Assembly: GCA_963739005.1 (NCBI GenBank)
Contig: CAVTYQ010000001.1
Location: 124,001-188,000 of the forward strand
DNA: 64,000 bases
Direction of reading: 5' to 3'
Source: DASWJZ01 sp963739005
GTDB taxonomy: Bacteria > Pseudomonadota > Alphaproteobacteria > Rhizobiales > Afifellaceae
Position numbers and translations under genes: made by a program. Positions 16,203 to 23,656 of this stretch are shown piece by piece; within the stretch, counting starts at the first letter, position 1, and the number at the start of each line of letters is the position of its first letter. The notes beneath the pieces are model-generated. The model was not told the origin of the DNA, did no database searches, and saw only the letters and a program-made list of their open reading frames with translations.

Positions 16203-16409
16203 CTATCTGTCGATGCGGATGCTTTCTGCGGCCTTCCTGGCCGAGTCTTTGGTGATGCCTGAATTGTGCGGCGCATTGCCGTACACAAAGCTCACGCGTT
16301 GCTCGTGTAGTTGCGCCTCCGTTACAGGCTTTTTGCGGGCTTCCTCCAGGAGCTTATCGAGCTCGGGATGCACTGGGGGCGGCCCTAGATATGATTTCCG
16401 TGCTGCCAT
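16203..16409 (-). CDS. Small protein upstream of fic, candidate Fic antitoxin
   Basis: A 68-aa protein with a strong ribosome site (GGAGGAG) before the ATG at 16409. It has a Pro-rich start (KSYLGPPPVHPELDKLLEEA), a helix with EAQLHEQRVSFVYGNAP, and a final helix (TKDSARKAAESIRIDR). Class I Fic antitoxins (VbhA type) inhibit with a helix motif (S/T)xxxE(G/N). Here SFVYGN has the Ser and Asn at the right spacing but Gly where Glu is expected. Position, size and partial motif support an antitoxin; the missing Glu leaves this as inference. Confidence 0.65.
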   Translation of the reverse strand: MAARKSYLGPPPVHPELDKLLEEARKKPVTEAQLHEQRVSFVYGNAPHNSGITKDSARKAAESIRIDR

Positions 16410-16892
16410 GTGTGCTCCTCCGTGAATCGCGGTGCGACCTTATCCTCTCAGTTGTTACCGACAAGTGGCGTTCCCTCTTTGTGCGCTACTACGCCGCAAA
16501 TTGCCGCGCCGTGTTGCAGCTTCGCCGTGGGGTGTCATTGTTCGGGATCGCGTCGGCGACGCATCTCCTATGTATGCTTAGCGGTAAGCAGGAGCAAGGC
16601 GAAGATGCCCCGGGGTAGTGGGCCATTTTGAATAAGGCAGGCCCGATTAGACCCTAGCCGACTCGCCAGCCAATCCCCATACTTGGCCGCTATTGGTTTG
16701 CACTCCCGGCTGGCAAAGGGGTCTATCCTCCTGTCCCGGAGTTGAAACAAACGAAGGGCAAGGGAGTCGCCCCCTTCCGATACTCAAATATTCCGCGCGG
16801 CGCGTTGTCTTTAGTGATCCGCAGCGCGTGGCGCTCTCTTTGCAGAGGCAGAACTGGACGCGCTGAAAGACCTGCAATCGTTTTTCTTCTGG
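16410..16892. other. 483-base stretch with no gene I can support
   Basis: Open frames here are short, overlap in several frames, lack ribosome sites and have unlikely composition (many Cys, Arg and Trp). The region separates two minus-strand genes, so it should hold the promoter of the antitoxin candidate near its left end. I see no repeat or RNA gene. Confidence 0.5.
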
Positions 16893-17804
16893 TCAGGTTC
16901 TTAGTTCGGGGAAATCCTCAAGTATCCGCTCGCGAATGTCATTGTCATCTAGCAACTTAAGGAGCGCGCGCGCAGGTTCGACTTCACCGGCGCGGGTGCA
17001 AAGGCTCACAAGTGCGTCAATCGCAAGCCCCCGGCAAAACTCGTTTTTGATCGAAAGGGCTTCCCTTGTCGCCGCGTTCCGAAATCGGCGGTAGCGCTCT
17101 CGCGCGTCAGAGCGCGTAAATTCGTCAGGAGAGTTTAGATCAGGAATCGCAAAACCTGCCCACTCTGCCTTGGCCTTCACGAGCATCGCTGCTTTTGAGT
17201 CAGCTTCGCCTTCTTCGTCTGAGCCGATGTAGCCATATTCGGTGGGCTCCAGAAAGGTCTCTCCGAACGCCTCTCCAATCTCCTGGACGGCCCGCGAGCG
17301 CGCTTGGGCGGTCTCCTTTGGATCGGGAAGACCTCTGCTTCTACGGAATAGATATTCGAACTCCCATTCCTTCCGTATCTCTTCATCTGTGCCAGCTGGG
17401 TAGTCCGGGTCTCTGGGCAAGAACTCGTAGGCGTTCTTTTTCCTCTGATGGCTATAGACAAACCACGGCACCACTAACCAAACGCCTGCCGCCACAAACG
17501 ACCATACTCTTGGCGTGATAATGATCCCGCCTGTAAAACTAAGAATGAGCCAGACACCACCGGCTAGACTCAATAAAAGAGTTCCGCCAAAAAGCGCGTC
17601 CTCTTTAGCGTCATGCAATTCTAATTCAATCCGATTGATGTATGATTGAACTTCTTCGGGCAAATCATATTTACTTGCGGCAGGGTGCTTTGGCTGCGCT
17701 CGGAAAGCGTCAAGTTCGCGTTTTTCTGCTTCCGTCAGATTGCCCTTGTAGTTGCGGGCACGATACCATGGCAGCCATTCCGGCTTGCGTTTGCGCTTCC
17801 GCAT
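16893..17804 (-). CDS. Island protein with two membrane helices, function unknown
   Basis: A 303-aa protein. N-terminus is very basic (MRKRKRKPEWLPWYRARNYK), then a helical stretch, two adjacent transmembrane segments at about 72-115 (FGGTLLLSLAGGVWLILSFT, WSFVAAGVWLVVPWFVYSHQ) and a long soluble acidic C-terminal part (YGYIGSDEEGEADSKAAMLV; later a helical end ALLKLLDDNDIRERILEDFP). No enzymatic motif or known family recognised. Its start overlaps the next gene upstream by about 95 bases in a different frame, so one of the two starts may be wrong. Confidence 0.6.
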   Translation of the reverse strand: MRKRKRKPEWLPWYRARNYKGNLTEAEKRELDAFRAQPKHPAASKYDLPEEVQSYINRIELELHDAKEDALFGGTLLLSLAGGVWLILSFTGGIIITPRVWSFVAAGVWLVVPWFVYSHQRKKNAYEFLPRDPDYPAGTDEEIRKEWEFEYLFRRSRGLPDPKETAQARSRAVQEIGEAFGETFLEPTEYGYIGSDEEGEADSKAAMLVKAKAEWAGFAIPDLNSPDEFTRSDARERYRRFRNAATREALSIKNEFCRGLAIDALVSLCTRAGEVEPARALLKLLDDNDIRERILEDFPELRT

Positions 17805-18084
17805 GGCTCATTCCTCCCGCCCATCGGTAGCATATCGTGGAGACTCCGGACGGCGCGGCCTCAGGGTCCAGTTCGCTCCGCAGGCGATTGTAGATGGCTT
17901 GGATCGCGCCGTTGGCCTTATCGACATCAGCCGCACTGCGTTGGTTCATTCCTGTTTGCGTGTCTCGGTCCGCGCATCCACTGCGCGCCCAACCGGGGTC
18001 GGGCCAGGCCACGAAAACCGAGACTACAGCGGTGCTCACTATCACAACTGCCGCGGCCTGCCCGGACACTGCGCGGTTAAGCAT
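17710..18084 (-). CDS. Possible secreted small protein
   Basis: A 124-aa frame with a signal-like start (QAAAVVIVSTAVVSVFVAWP) and a polar middle (DVDKANGAIQAIYNRLRSEL). Its ATG overlaps the stop of the frame upstream (ATGCTTAA). Its 3' end overlaps the start of the 303-aa gene by about 95 bases. There is no recognised family; it is listed because start, signal peptide and coupling agree. Confidence 0.38.
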   Translation of the reverse strand: MLNRAVSGQAAAVVIVSTAVVSVFVAWPDPGWARSGCADRDTQTGMNQRSAADVDKANGAIQAIYNRLRSELDPEAAPSGVSTICYRWAGGMSHAEAQTQAGMAAMVSCPQLQGQSDGSRKTRT

Positions 18085-18421
18085 AGCGATGCCCTCCTAG
18101 CCTCAGAATACTCCCGGCGAGCGCGCCGCCAATGCCGATTGCGGAGCCACGGTAACTCGCTGAGTCGATTTCTCGGCTGACCGCTATCGAAAAGGCGGCT
18201 GACACCGAAGGCAGCCTGCCAGCGAGGCTCCTGCGCTTGCCATCTCCGAATTGTGCCGCCTCACCCTGAGGCGCCGCCTGCTGTTGAGCCGGAACGGCCA
18301 CCCCCGTCGAACCGTTTGAGCCACCTCGCTGGCATTTGGTTGCGCGAACTCGTGCGTCCCCGCGCTGGTTGGCGGGCACGGAGAAACTCGTAGCGTCACG
18401 CCGCCCGGAATTAGACTGCAC
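18077..18421 (-). CDS. Possible small protein with a glycine-rich hydrophobic end
   Basis: A 114-aa frame coupled to the next one by an ATG/TAA overlap. The N-terminal half is polar and low-complexity, with a Gln/Ala-rich run near the middle; the C-terminal part (GSAIGIGGALAGSILRLGGH) could insert in a membrane. No family recognised, and composition is only weakly protein-like. Kept at low confidence because of the coupling. Confidence 0.28.
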   Translation of the reverse strand: MQSNSGRRDATSFSVPANQRGDARVRATKCQRGGSNGSTGVAVPAQQQAAPQGEAAQFGDGKRRSLAGRLPSVSAAFSIAVSREIDSASYRGSAIGIGGALAGSILRLGGHRYA

Positions 18422-18613
18422 TTATCGATGATTTTCTAGATGGCAACTACAAAGTCCAGTTTGCATATTGCGACGCAATGACTGCCGACTGAAGAGCCTT
18501 CCGAGACTCTGCGGCGAGCGAATTCGAAGGTGTGCGAGCGCTTAGTTGCCGCGTTGGCGTCGAAATGCACGCCCACATCCAAGGCCGCGCACGCCCATCA
18601 AGGAGATTGACCC

Positions 18614-18991
18614 ATGTCCGAACCGAGCGACTCGATCGTCCTTCGCGCTCTCGTTGAGTATGCAAGGAAGCTTCGTCAGACGGGCGACTGGCAGCCGTTC
18701 CGTCCGGGCGTGACCGCGCAGTGGCTGTACGGAGACTTCCACGGCGGACCGTCGGCGGTATTGCTTCGCTACGAGCCCTCCGCCCGCGTCGCCGAGCATG
18801 AACATGTCGGCTACGAGCACATGTTCGTCCTCGACGGTGACCAGTTCGACGAGGACGGCTCCTATCCGGCGGGCACCTTCGTCATTCACCCGCCCGGCAC
18901 AAAACACTCGCCGGGCAGCGTGGAGGGCTGCGTGGCACTGTTGATCTACGAACAGCCCGTCCGGTTCGCGCCGCAGAGATCGCCTGAATGA
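18614..18991 (+). CDS. ChrR-type cupin protein
   Basis: A 125-aa single-domain cupin with a strong AAGGAGA site before the ATG. Metal-binding pattern is visible: RVAEHEHVGYEHMFVLDGDQ (His residues and Glu of motif 1), then GTFVIHPPGTKHSPGSVEGC (motif 2). It resembles the C-terminal cupin of ChrR anti-sigma proteins but has no N-terminal zinc-binding anti-sigma domain. No sigma-factor gene is nearby, so this is probably a stand-alone cupin carried as island cargo. Confidence 0.85.
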   Translation: MSEPSDSIVLRALVEYARKLRQTGDWQPFRPGVTAQWLYGDFHGGPSAVLLRYEPSARVAEHEHVGYEHMFVLDGDQFDEDGSYPAGTFVIHPPGTKHSPGSVEGCVALLIYEQPVRFAPQRSPE

Positions 18992-19101
18992 CCCACGACG
19001 AGGAACGCGTTTTTGTCACGTCGCATCGAGGAACGCGAATGCCAACTCGCGGCGAGCGTTGCAACGGCCTTGGGAGTTGATCTGCGACGCCGTCGCCTAT
19101 T

Positions 19102-19806
19102 TCACGGTTTCAAGTCGGCCCGGCAAAGCTCGAACACGAGTGTCAGGTTGTTGGCGGGCATCTCCTCGACCGCGCTTAGGTGCAATCCCGCCGCAATCGC
19201 TGCCTCCCCTACCGCCTCAAGATCGCGCACACCCCATTGCGGGTTCTCTTGCCGTAGCGATGCATCGAAGGCCGCATTGCTCGGCGCAGTGTGCTCACCG
19301 CCCCGCTTGAATGGACCATACAGGGCCACAAACCCGCCGATCGCCAAAAAGCGTCCGGCGAGACGCATGATGCCCTCGCACACCGACCACGGCGCGATGT
19401 GAATGACGTTCATCGCAACGATCGCTGCAAGCGGCTTCGGCGGCCTTTCCTCGCCGTCAAGACGGGCTTCGGGGTCCACTACGTCGAGCGCAAAGGGTGG
19501 CGCGACGTTGGCCATACCACCGTGCCGTCGCCACGCCTCTATGCTTTTCAGGTGTTTGGGATTTGGATCGGTCGGCCACCAGGTCAGCTTGGGCAAGGCT
19601 TCGGCAAAGCCGACGACGTGCTGTCCAGTGCCGCTGCCGATCTCAAGCACGTGGCCCGACCGGTCGCGAAGGACGCGCCGCAATGCGGCCAGCATGGGTG
19701 CAAAGTTGCGGTGATAGGCCGCCGCGTCGAGCCGATCATCTGCCGCATCCGTCCTGCGGTCGAACTCAACAACGAACTCAGGCAAGGCCCGATCCTGATC
19801 AGACAT
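19102..19806 (-). CDS. DUF938 SAM-dependent methyltransferase
   Basis: A 234-aa class I methyltransferase of the DUF938 type. Motif I is HVLEIGSGTGQHVVGFAEAL, with the acidic residue after strand 2 in WWPTDPNPKHLKSIEAW and later IVAMNVIHIAPWSVCEGIMR and FVALYGPFKRGGEHTAPSNA, both typical of DUF938. Start chosen at the ATG at 19806; the extra 22 residues upstream are not family-like. Substrate is unknown. The family is common on core chromosomes, so its place inside the island suggests cargo picked up from a host. Confidence 0.88.
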   Translation of the reverse strand: MSDQDRALPEFVVEFDRRTDAADDRLDAAAYHRNFAPMLAALRRVLRDRSGHVLEIGSGTGQHVVGFAEALPKLTWWPTDPNPKHLKSIEAWRRHGGMANVAPPFALDVVDPEARLDGEERPPKPLAAIVAMNVIHIAPWSVCEGIMRLAGRFLAIGGFVALYGPFKRGGEHTAPSNAAFDASLRQENPQWGVRDLEAVGEAAIAAGLHLSAVEEMPANNLTLVFELCRADLKP

Positions 19807-20037
19807 CCACCAGATCACCAATTTGCCGACCTGAGATTGCTGCCAAAGAACGGGACCGGCAAGTTTTCGCACCGGCGACCTCGGTTAGCTGTTGGCGCAT
19901 CCGCACCGCGATGAGATGGTAGAGAACCGTCCAGACCGGCGCAAACAGCGAGCCAGGGCCACAAGTAGCGTTGATTGGCGGGCCACATTGATTGGCTGAC
20001 TCGATCGAGCGCCTGCGCTCGAAGGGAGGAAGAGGAA

Positions 20038-20337
20038 ATGACCGACGATTTCGCAACCAAAAAGACCACGGGTTTAGTGACCTCACTTGCGTCGCCGAGT
20101 TACATCGGAGATGACGTAGCCTACTTCGCGTTTTCAGTTCGGCCACCTACGGAACGACTCAGAATTGCCGAGAATCTCGTGTTCTACGTCGATCCGCAAA
20201 CGCCCGGCTCGCAAGCTATCGTGACGATCTGTTGCGCCGCATACGGGGCGAAGGCCGCGATCGAGATCACAAGCGGACCCGAAATCATAGGCAGGAAGGT
20301 CAAGACGGTTCAGGTCTCAAACCCGCCGACGCAGTAG
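20038..20337 (+). CDS. Island protein of unknown function
   Basis: A 99-aa protein with a very strong ribosome site (GGGAGGAAGAGGAA) before the ATG at 20038. It looks like a small beta-rich domain (SYIGDDVAYFAFSVRPPTER, ENLVFYVDPQTPGSQAIVTI, AIEITSGPEIIGRKVKTVQV) without signal peptide or membrane helix. No family recognised. Confidence 0.6.
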   Translation: MTDDFATKKTTGLVTSLASPSYIGDDVAYFAFSVRPPTERLRIAENLVFYVDPQTPGSQAIVTICCAAYGAKAAIEITSGPEIIGRKVKTVQVSNPPTQ

Positions 20338-20648
20338 CGCGCCGCTCGCCTGGTCGGCCTCGCCCGTTCGCAATCTTCGGTTCGATCTTGCGACGCTACG
20401 GCCGCCTGGAAATCGTCAAGTGAGAAACCGCGAAGGTGCGCGCGATCTTCCGCGTCTAGTCGCCGGCGTCGCGACGAGCGAGGCGGACGGCTAACCGTGA
20501 GACGCTTAGCCGCCTCATCCGACACAGGCGCCTGATCCAGAGTGGGCAGTGGATTGGGCTGCAGCGCAGTTCGCCGCGCACACGCAACGAGTTTGGTTTT
20601 TTTCGTTTGGCTTCTGGGGCTTAATCTACGTTCCCGCAAGATGCGGCG
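20338..20648. other. 311-base stretch without a supported gene
   Basis: A minus-strand frame (20310-20801) covers this region, but it overlaps coding DNA at both ends and its product is Arg-rich and unlike a folded protein. I see no RNA gene or repeat here. Confidence 0.4.
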
Positions 20649-20780
20649 ATGAAACCCGTTGTCCTGATCGGAATTCTGATCGCCGCTTTCTTTCTTGGCG
20701 ACGTACTCTTCAACCATGGCCAAGTTTCCAGCGACATTCAGCGGAGCTTTGAGCGCACGATGACAGGCTGGATGGACTGA
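20649..20780 (+). CDS. 43-residue single-pass membrane protein
   Basis: A short frame not usually reported because of its size. It starts with MKPVVLIGILIAAFFLGDVL (a clean membrane helix), then a polar, mildly amphipathic tail NHGQVSSDIQRSFERTMTGW. Composition is plainly protein-like compared with the neighbouring frames. The ribosome site is weak (AAGATGCGGCG). Function unknown; it could be any small membrane regulator. Confidence 0.55.
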   Translation: MKPVVLIGILIAAFFLGDVLFNHGQVSSDIQRSFERTMTGWMD

Positions 20781-20781
20781 G

Positions 20782-20916
20782 TTAGCGAGATTTCGCGACA
20801 TCGACCGTCGGTAGCTTCGAACCCCCCGACGGCTCCAGCGTGGACACCTCGATGTCGCCCTCGGCCGCTTTTAGCGCGCCGACAAAAGTATTGAGTTCCG
20901 CGCCGAGATGATCCAC
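20782..20916 (-). CDS. Possible 44-residue protein
   Basis: A GTG-initiated frame on the minus strand, in the same frame as the AlbA_2 gene but after its stop. Product begins VDHLGAELNTFVGALKAAEG and ends in LPTVDVAKSR, with natural composition. It could be a short gene, or the remnant of a longer reading frame fused to the upstream gene in relatives. No clear ribosome site. Confidence 0.3.
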   Translation of the reverse strand: MDHLGAELNTFVGALKAAEGDIEVSTLEPSGGSKLPTVDVAKSR

Positions 20917-20943
20917 CGCGACGATGTGGTGCCTCGCTAGGTT

Positions 20944-22224
20944 TCAGGCTGCAGCGGAGGGTGCCGGCCCCGCATACGCGGCGGGGATTTGTGCAGACTC
21001 TTCGATGAGGCCTTTGAGCACAGCCGCGACCGCCTTGCTGTCGGCCTCGTGATCCCTCACCGCGCCTGCATAGTTCGCGGGCAGCAGCCGCGCGAGCTGT
21101 CCGGAAGGTAGCAGGACGTCCGCGGCGAAGCGGGCGAGGTTTTTCTCCGAAAGGCCCGAGAGCTCGGCCGTGGCGGCGATGCCGGCGCGGCGCAGCGCGG
21201 CTTCAAGCCCGCGATAATAGGGCCAGTTTCGACCTAGGAAGGCATCGTAGTCGGGGCAATTCAGATAGGCATAGTACCGACCCTCGCGCTCGCCCGTCGT
21301 GATGACTACGGCGTCCGTCGGCTTTCCCTCCCGCTCCGCGATGAAGACTTTGACCGCATGCTCCTTGATCCGGCGCCAGAGTGGGCTGTCGATGACGTAG
21401 GCGCGTTCGCGCCACTCCATCTCGACGCTAAAGCCGGGGATGCAGAGCCAGCGATAGCTTTCCTTGATTGCGCCCGCCGACCGAAGCGCGAGCGGCCACG
21501 CCACCTCCCGCAGGGCTCCGCCCGGCACCACAATCTCAGAGATGATGGCTAGCGGGTCCTTCCACTTGTCGTTTAGCCGGTGGTCGAAGCGGACGCGCAG
21601 CCGGTCGCCGCGGCCCACCCCCTTGCCCGCTGCGGCGACGGGCACCGAAACGCTGGCCTTCTTCTGCGCGTCGAGCTCGCTCTCAAGCTCTTTCGCGGAT
21701 TCCGCCACCTTGGGCATGACGAATTCGCGCAGCCGGGCGAGGGTCAGCACTTCGATGTCGTGCGGTGACGCCTCGCTGTTGCTGCTCCCCTTCCGTGTGT
21801 AGAAGACGTTCCGCTTTAGGACTCCGTAGTCGCGCGTCGCCTGGCAGAGCTGGCGGCCGGGCGTGATGCGGATCAGCCCGTACTCCTTTCCGTCCCGCTT
21901 GTGTCGGAAGTAGACGAAATCGGGGACGGGTGTGACCTTGTCCTTCACGAGAAGCTGCAGGTCGTTGTCGTCATGGTGCGACGGCAGCCCGACGAGGTCC
22001 ACAGCGTCCTTCTGCTCTTTGATCCCAAGCACGATGAAGGCGTACTGATCCGGTGGATTAGTGTTCGCGAGCGCGATGACGTCCTTGATAAATTCCGACT
22101 TCAGATGATCCGTGTCGAAGCGATAGAGATCGCGCTTGAAGTCGAGCTTCTGGGTTTCGGACGACTTCAACAGGTCCTCGAACCTCTGATCGTCAATGAG
22201 GGGGCCGGGCATCCGCTTTGACAT
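20944..22224 (-). CDS. AlbA_2 (Schlafen-type) domain protein
   Basis: A 426-aa protein with GAGG eight bases before its ATG. The N-terminal AlbA_2 domain (about 15-150) has SSETQKLDFKRDLYRFDTDH, DVIALANTNPPDQYAFIVLG and YGLIRITPGRQLCQATRDYG. A linker (about 160-205) is followed by a beta-rich middle domain (about 205-320) and a C-terminal region (GRNWPYYRGLEAALRRAGIA). AlbA_2/Schlafen domains bind nucleic acid and some bacterial members belong to antiviral systems. The middle and C-terminal regions are unfamiliar to me. It stands alone on its strand, so it would be a one-gene system. Confidence 0.8.
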   Translation of the reverse strand: MSKRMPGPLIDDQRFEDLLKSSETQKLDFKRDLYRFDTDHLKSEFIKDVIALANTNPPDQYAFIVLGIKEQKDAVDLVGLPSHHDDNDLQLLVKDKVTPVPDFVYFRHKRDGKEYGLIRITPGRQLCQATRDYGVLKRNVFYTRKGSSNSEASPHDIEVLTLARLREFVMPKVAESAKELESELDAQKKASVSVPVAAAGKGVGRGDRLRVRFDHRLNDKWKDPLAIISEIVVPGGALREVAWPLALRSAGAIKESYRWLCIPGFSVEMEWRERAYVIDSPLWRRIKEHAVKVFIAEREGKPTDAVVITTGEREGRYYAYLNCPDYDAFLGRNWPYYRGLEAALRRAGIAATAELSGLSEKNLARFAADVLLPSGQLARLLPANYAGAVRDHEADSKAVAAVLKGLIEESAQIPAAYAGPAPSAAA

Positions 22225-22522
22225 GGTCGTTCGCCTCGTTCCGTCGGCGACGGGCGCAGGGCGCCGGTTGGCCAGCAGATGCTATCCTTCCTGCGGCCGC
22301 CGCGCGATCCGGCTTTTTTCGGCTCGGCGACCATCGCTCTCTCAGCACCGGTGCGTAGAAGTTTAGCTTCTGGGCGTGAGCCTCTTTCTGCAGCTGTGCC
22401 CGCAGAGAAAGGAGAGCCGCATCCAATTCACGATCGGACCACTTTCGAATCTCTCGCTGTACTGCTACCCCGCCCCGGCAGAGGAGGGATTGAACTGCAG
22501 CTTTCCAGTGGTAATATGATAC

Positions 22523-22539
22523 CGGTCTAAAATAGACCG
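22523..22539. promoter_or_regulatory. Perfect dyad ahead of the 22554 gene, possible operator
   Basis: CGGTCTA-AAA-TAGACCG is a 7-bp perfect inverted repeat with a 3-base centre, and half of it (AATAGAC) is repeated six bases later. It ends 14 bases before the ATG at 22554. The symmetry suits a dimeric repressor; the protein that binds is unknown. There is no T run, so a terminator is less likely. Confidence 0.45.
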
Positions 22540-22553
22540 AAATAGACACTCGG

Positions 22554-22835
22554 ATGGATGCGAACGGCAACAAGACGGGCGGCCGGCAGAAGGGCACGCC
22601 GAATAAGACAACGAAATCCGCCAAGGAGGCGATTGCGGAGGCTGCTGATCGCCTTGGAGGCGCTGAGCGACTCGTTGCGTGGGTTAGGGAAGAACCGCAA
22701 AATGAGCGGGTATTCTGGGGCACGATCTATCCCAAGCTGCTTCCGCTGCAGGTAGCCGGAAATGCTGATAACCCGATCCGCACTGTCAACGAGATTGTGC
22801 TTCGCGGTGTCAGGCCGAAGGAGATTTCTTCCTAG
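22554..22835 (+). CDS. Phage/island-type small protein (basic N-terminal DNA-binding pattern)
   Basis: A 93-aa protein. Its start, GNKTGGRQKGTPNKTTKSAK, is the common G-R-x-x-G-T-P-N-K motif of prophage-encoded small proteins, often placed near terminase genes. It continues with helices (AIAEAADRLGGAERLVAWVR) and FWGTIYPKLLPLQVAGNADN. No terminase large subunit follows, so here it is a relic or has another role. The dyad at 22523-22539 lies directly upstream. Confidence 0.7.
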   Translation: MDANGNKTGGRQKGTPNKTTKSAKEAIAEAADRLGGAERLVAWVREEPQNERVFWGTIYPKLLPLQVAGNADNPIRTVNEIVLRGVRPKEISS

Positions 22836-23373
22836 CCCGCCATCTGCGCATCCCCGGCGACCTGGCTAGATGGCGCTGGTAGAAGCCGAGAGGCTGGCCG
22901 CAGACATTTCTGAGCGGCTTGCCCTGCTTGCGATCGAGACGCTTGCCGCTCGCATCGACGGTGCCGCCACCGAGACCTACGTCGAGGACCTTGGTGAAGC
23001 CGCATCTGGTGGTGAGGGGAACGACCTGCCCTGGCGGCGGACGAAACGGCGAGCCCCACCGGCAAGAGATCAATGCGCGGCAAGGCACAAGCCTGAGCGC
23101 GACCGTCGCGCGGACAAAGGGGGGAAATCCATGCGTGCGGCCATCATTGGCACTGGGGCCGAGCAGCAGCACGGTCGCGCGTCCAGCGGGAATGTTGACT
23201 GCCCGAGGACAGGTCCATGACTAGCTAGTGAGCGTGAGCCGCCCACCCAGCGGAGTTGCCGCCTGGCCGCGAACTTCAGGCCTTGCTGGATAATTGCGCT
23301 CGCGCCCGCTCGAAGGTCGGGGCTGACTGCGACGCCCAGTCGCCCGCGAAGATGTAGCGGAGCGCCCTCCCGA
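22836..23373. other. Stretch with only one weak coding candidate
   Basis: On the plus strand a frame at 22870-23220 begins with a helical, protein-like stretch (MALVEAERLAADISERLALL) but degrades into low-quality sequence after about 45 residues and lacks a ribosome site. It may be a decayed gene. From 23221 to 23373 I see nothing. Confidence 0.3.
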
Positions 23374-23553
23374 TTAGCCACGCGAAATGACGCGGCTATC
23401 GATCTCGGCTGCGACATTGAGTTCTCGCAGGCTCTCGGCGCGTGCCTCCCAATCGACACCCTCCGGCGTACTGTTATTCAGGTGATCGAGGAGTCGCTGA
23501 GCCTCGGCTTGCATCCGCTTGAGCTCAGCAATGTACGATCGAAGGTCCGCCAT
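23374..23553 (-). CDS. 59-residue helical protein at the right end of the island
   Basis: A short minus-strand frame with natural composition: MADLRSYIAELKRMQAEAQR, then DHLNNSTPEGVDWEARAESL and a final helix, stop at 23374. Heptad-like spacing of Leu and Ile suggests a short coiled coil. It lies just inside the right inner repeat, a place where excision or regulatory proteins are often encoded. No family recognised. Confidence 0.45.
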   Translation of the reverse strand: MADLRSYIAELKRMQAEAQRLLDHLNNSTPEGVDWEARAESLRELNVAAEIDSRVISRG

Positions 23554-23566
23554 GAGATCACGTCTT

Positions 23567-23589
23567 CGTGGTCACCATGTGGTCACCAA
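23567..23589. repeat. Right copy of the 23-bp inner repeat
   Basis: Identical, same orientation, to 9229-9251. It lies 68 bases inside the right att repeat. In the excised circle both copies would flank the joined att site, as expected of arm-type integrase sites. Confidence 0.7.
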
Positions 23590-23656
23590 CGGCGCGCCAA
23601 CGCGAACACGGAAGCAAAATAAACTTCAGATTACTGTTCTCTTTCAGTATGTTATA

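Noticed and set aside
18614..18991. Anti-sigma factor ChrR
   Set aside because: Only the cupin part is present; the zinc-binding anti-sigma domain and a sigma-factor partner are missing.
20310..20801. 163-aa minus-strand frame
   Set aside because: It overlaps two better-supported plus-strand genes, and its product is Arg-rich with no recognisable fold.
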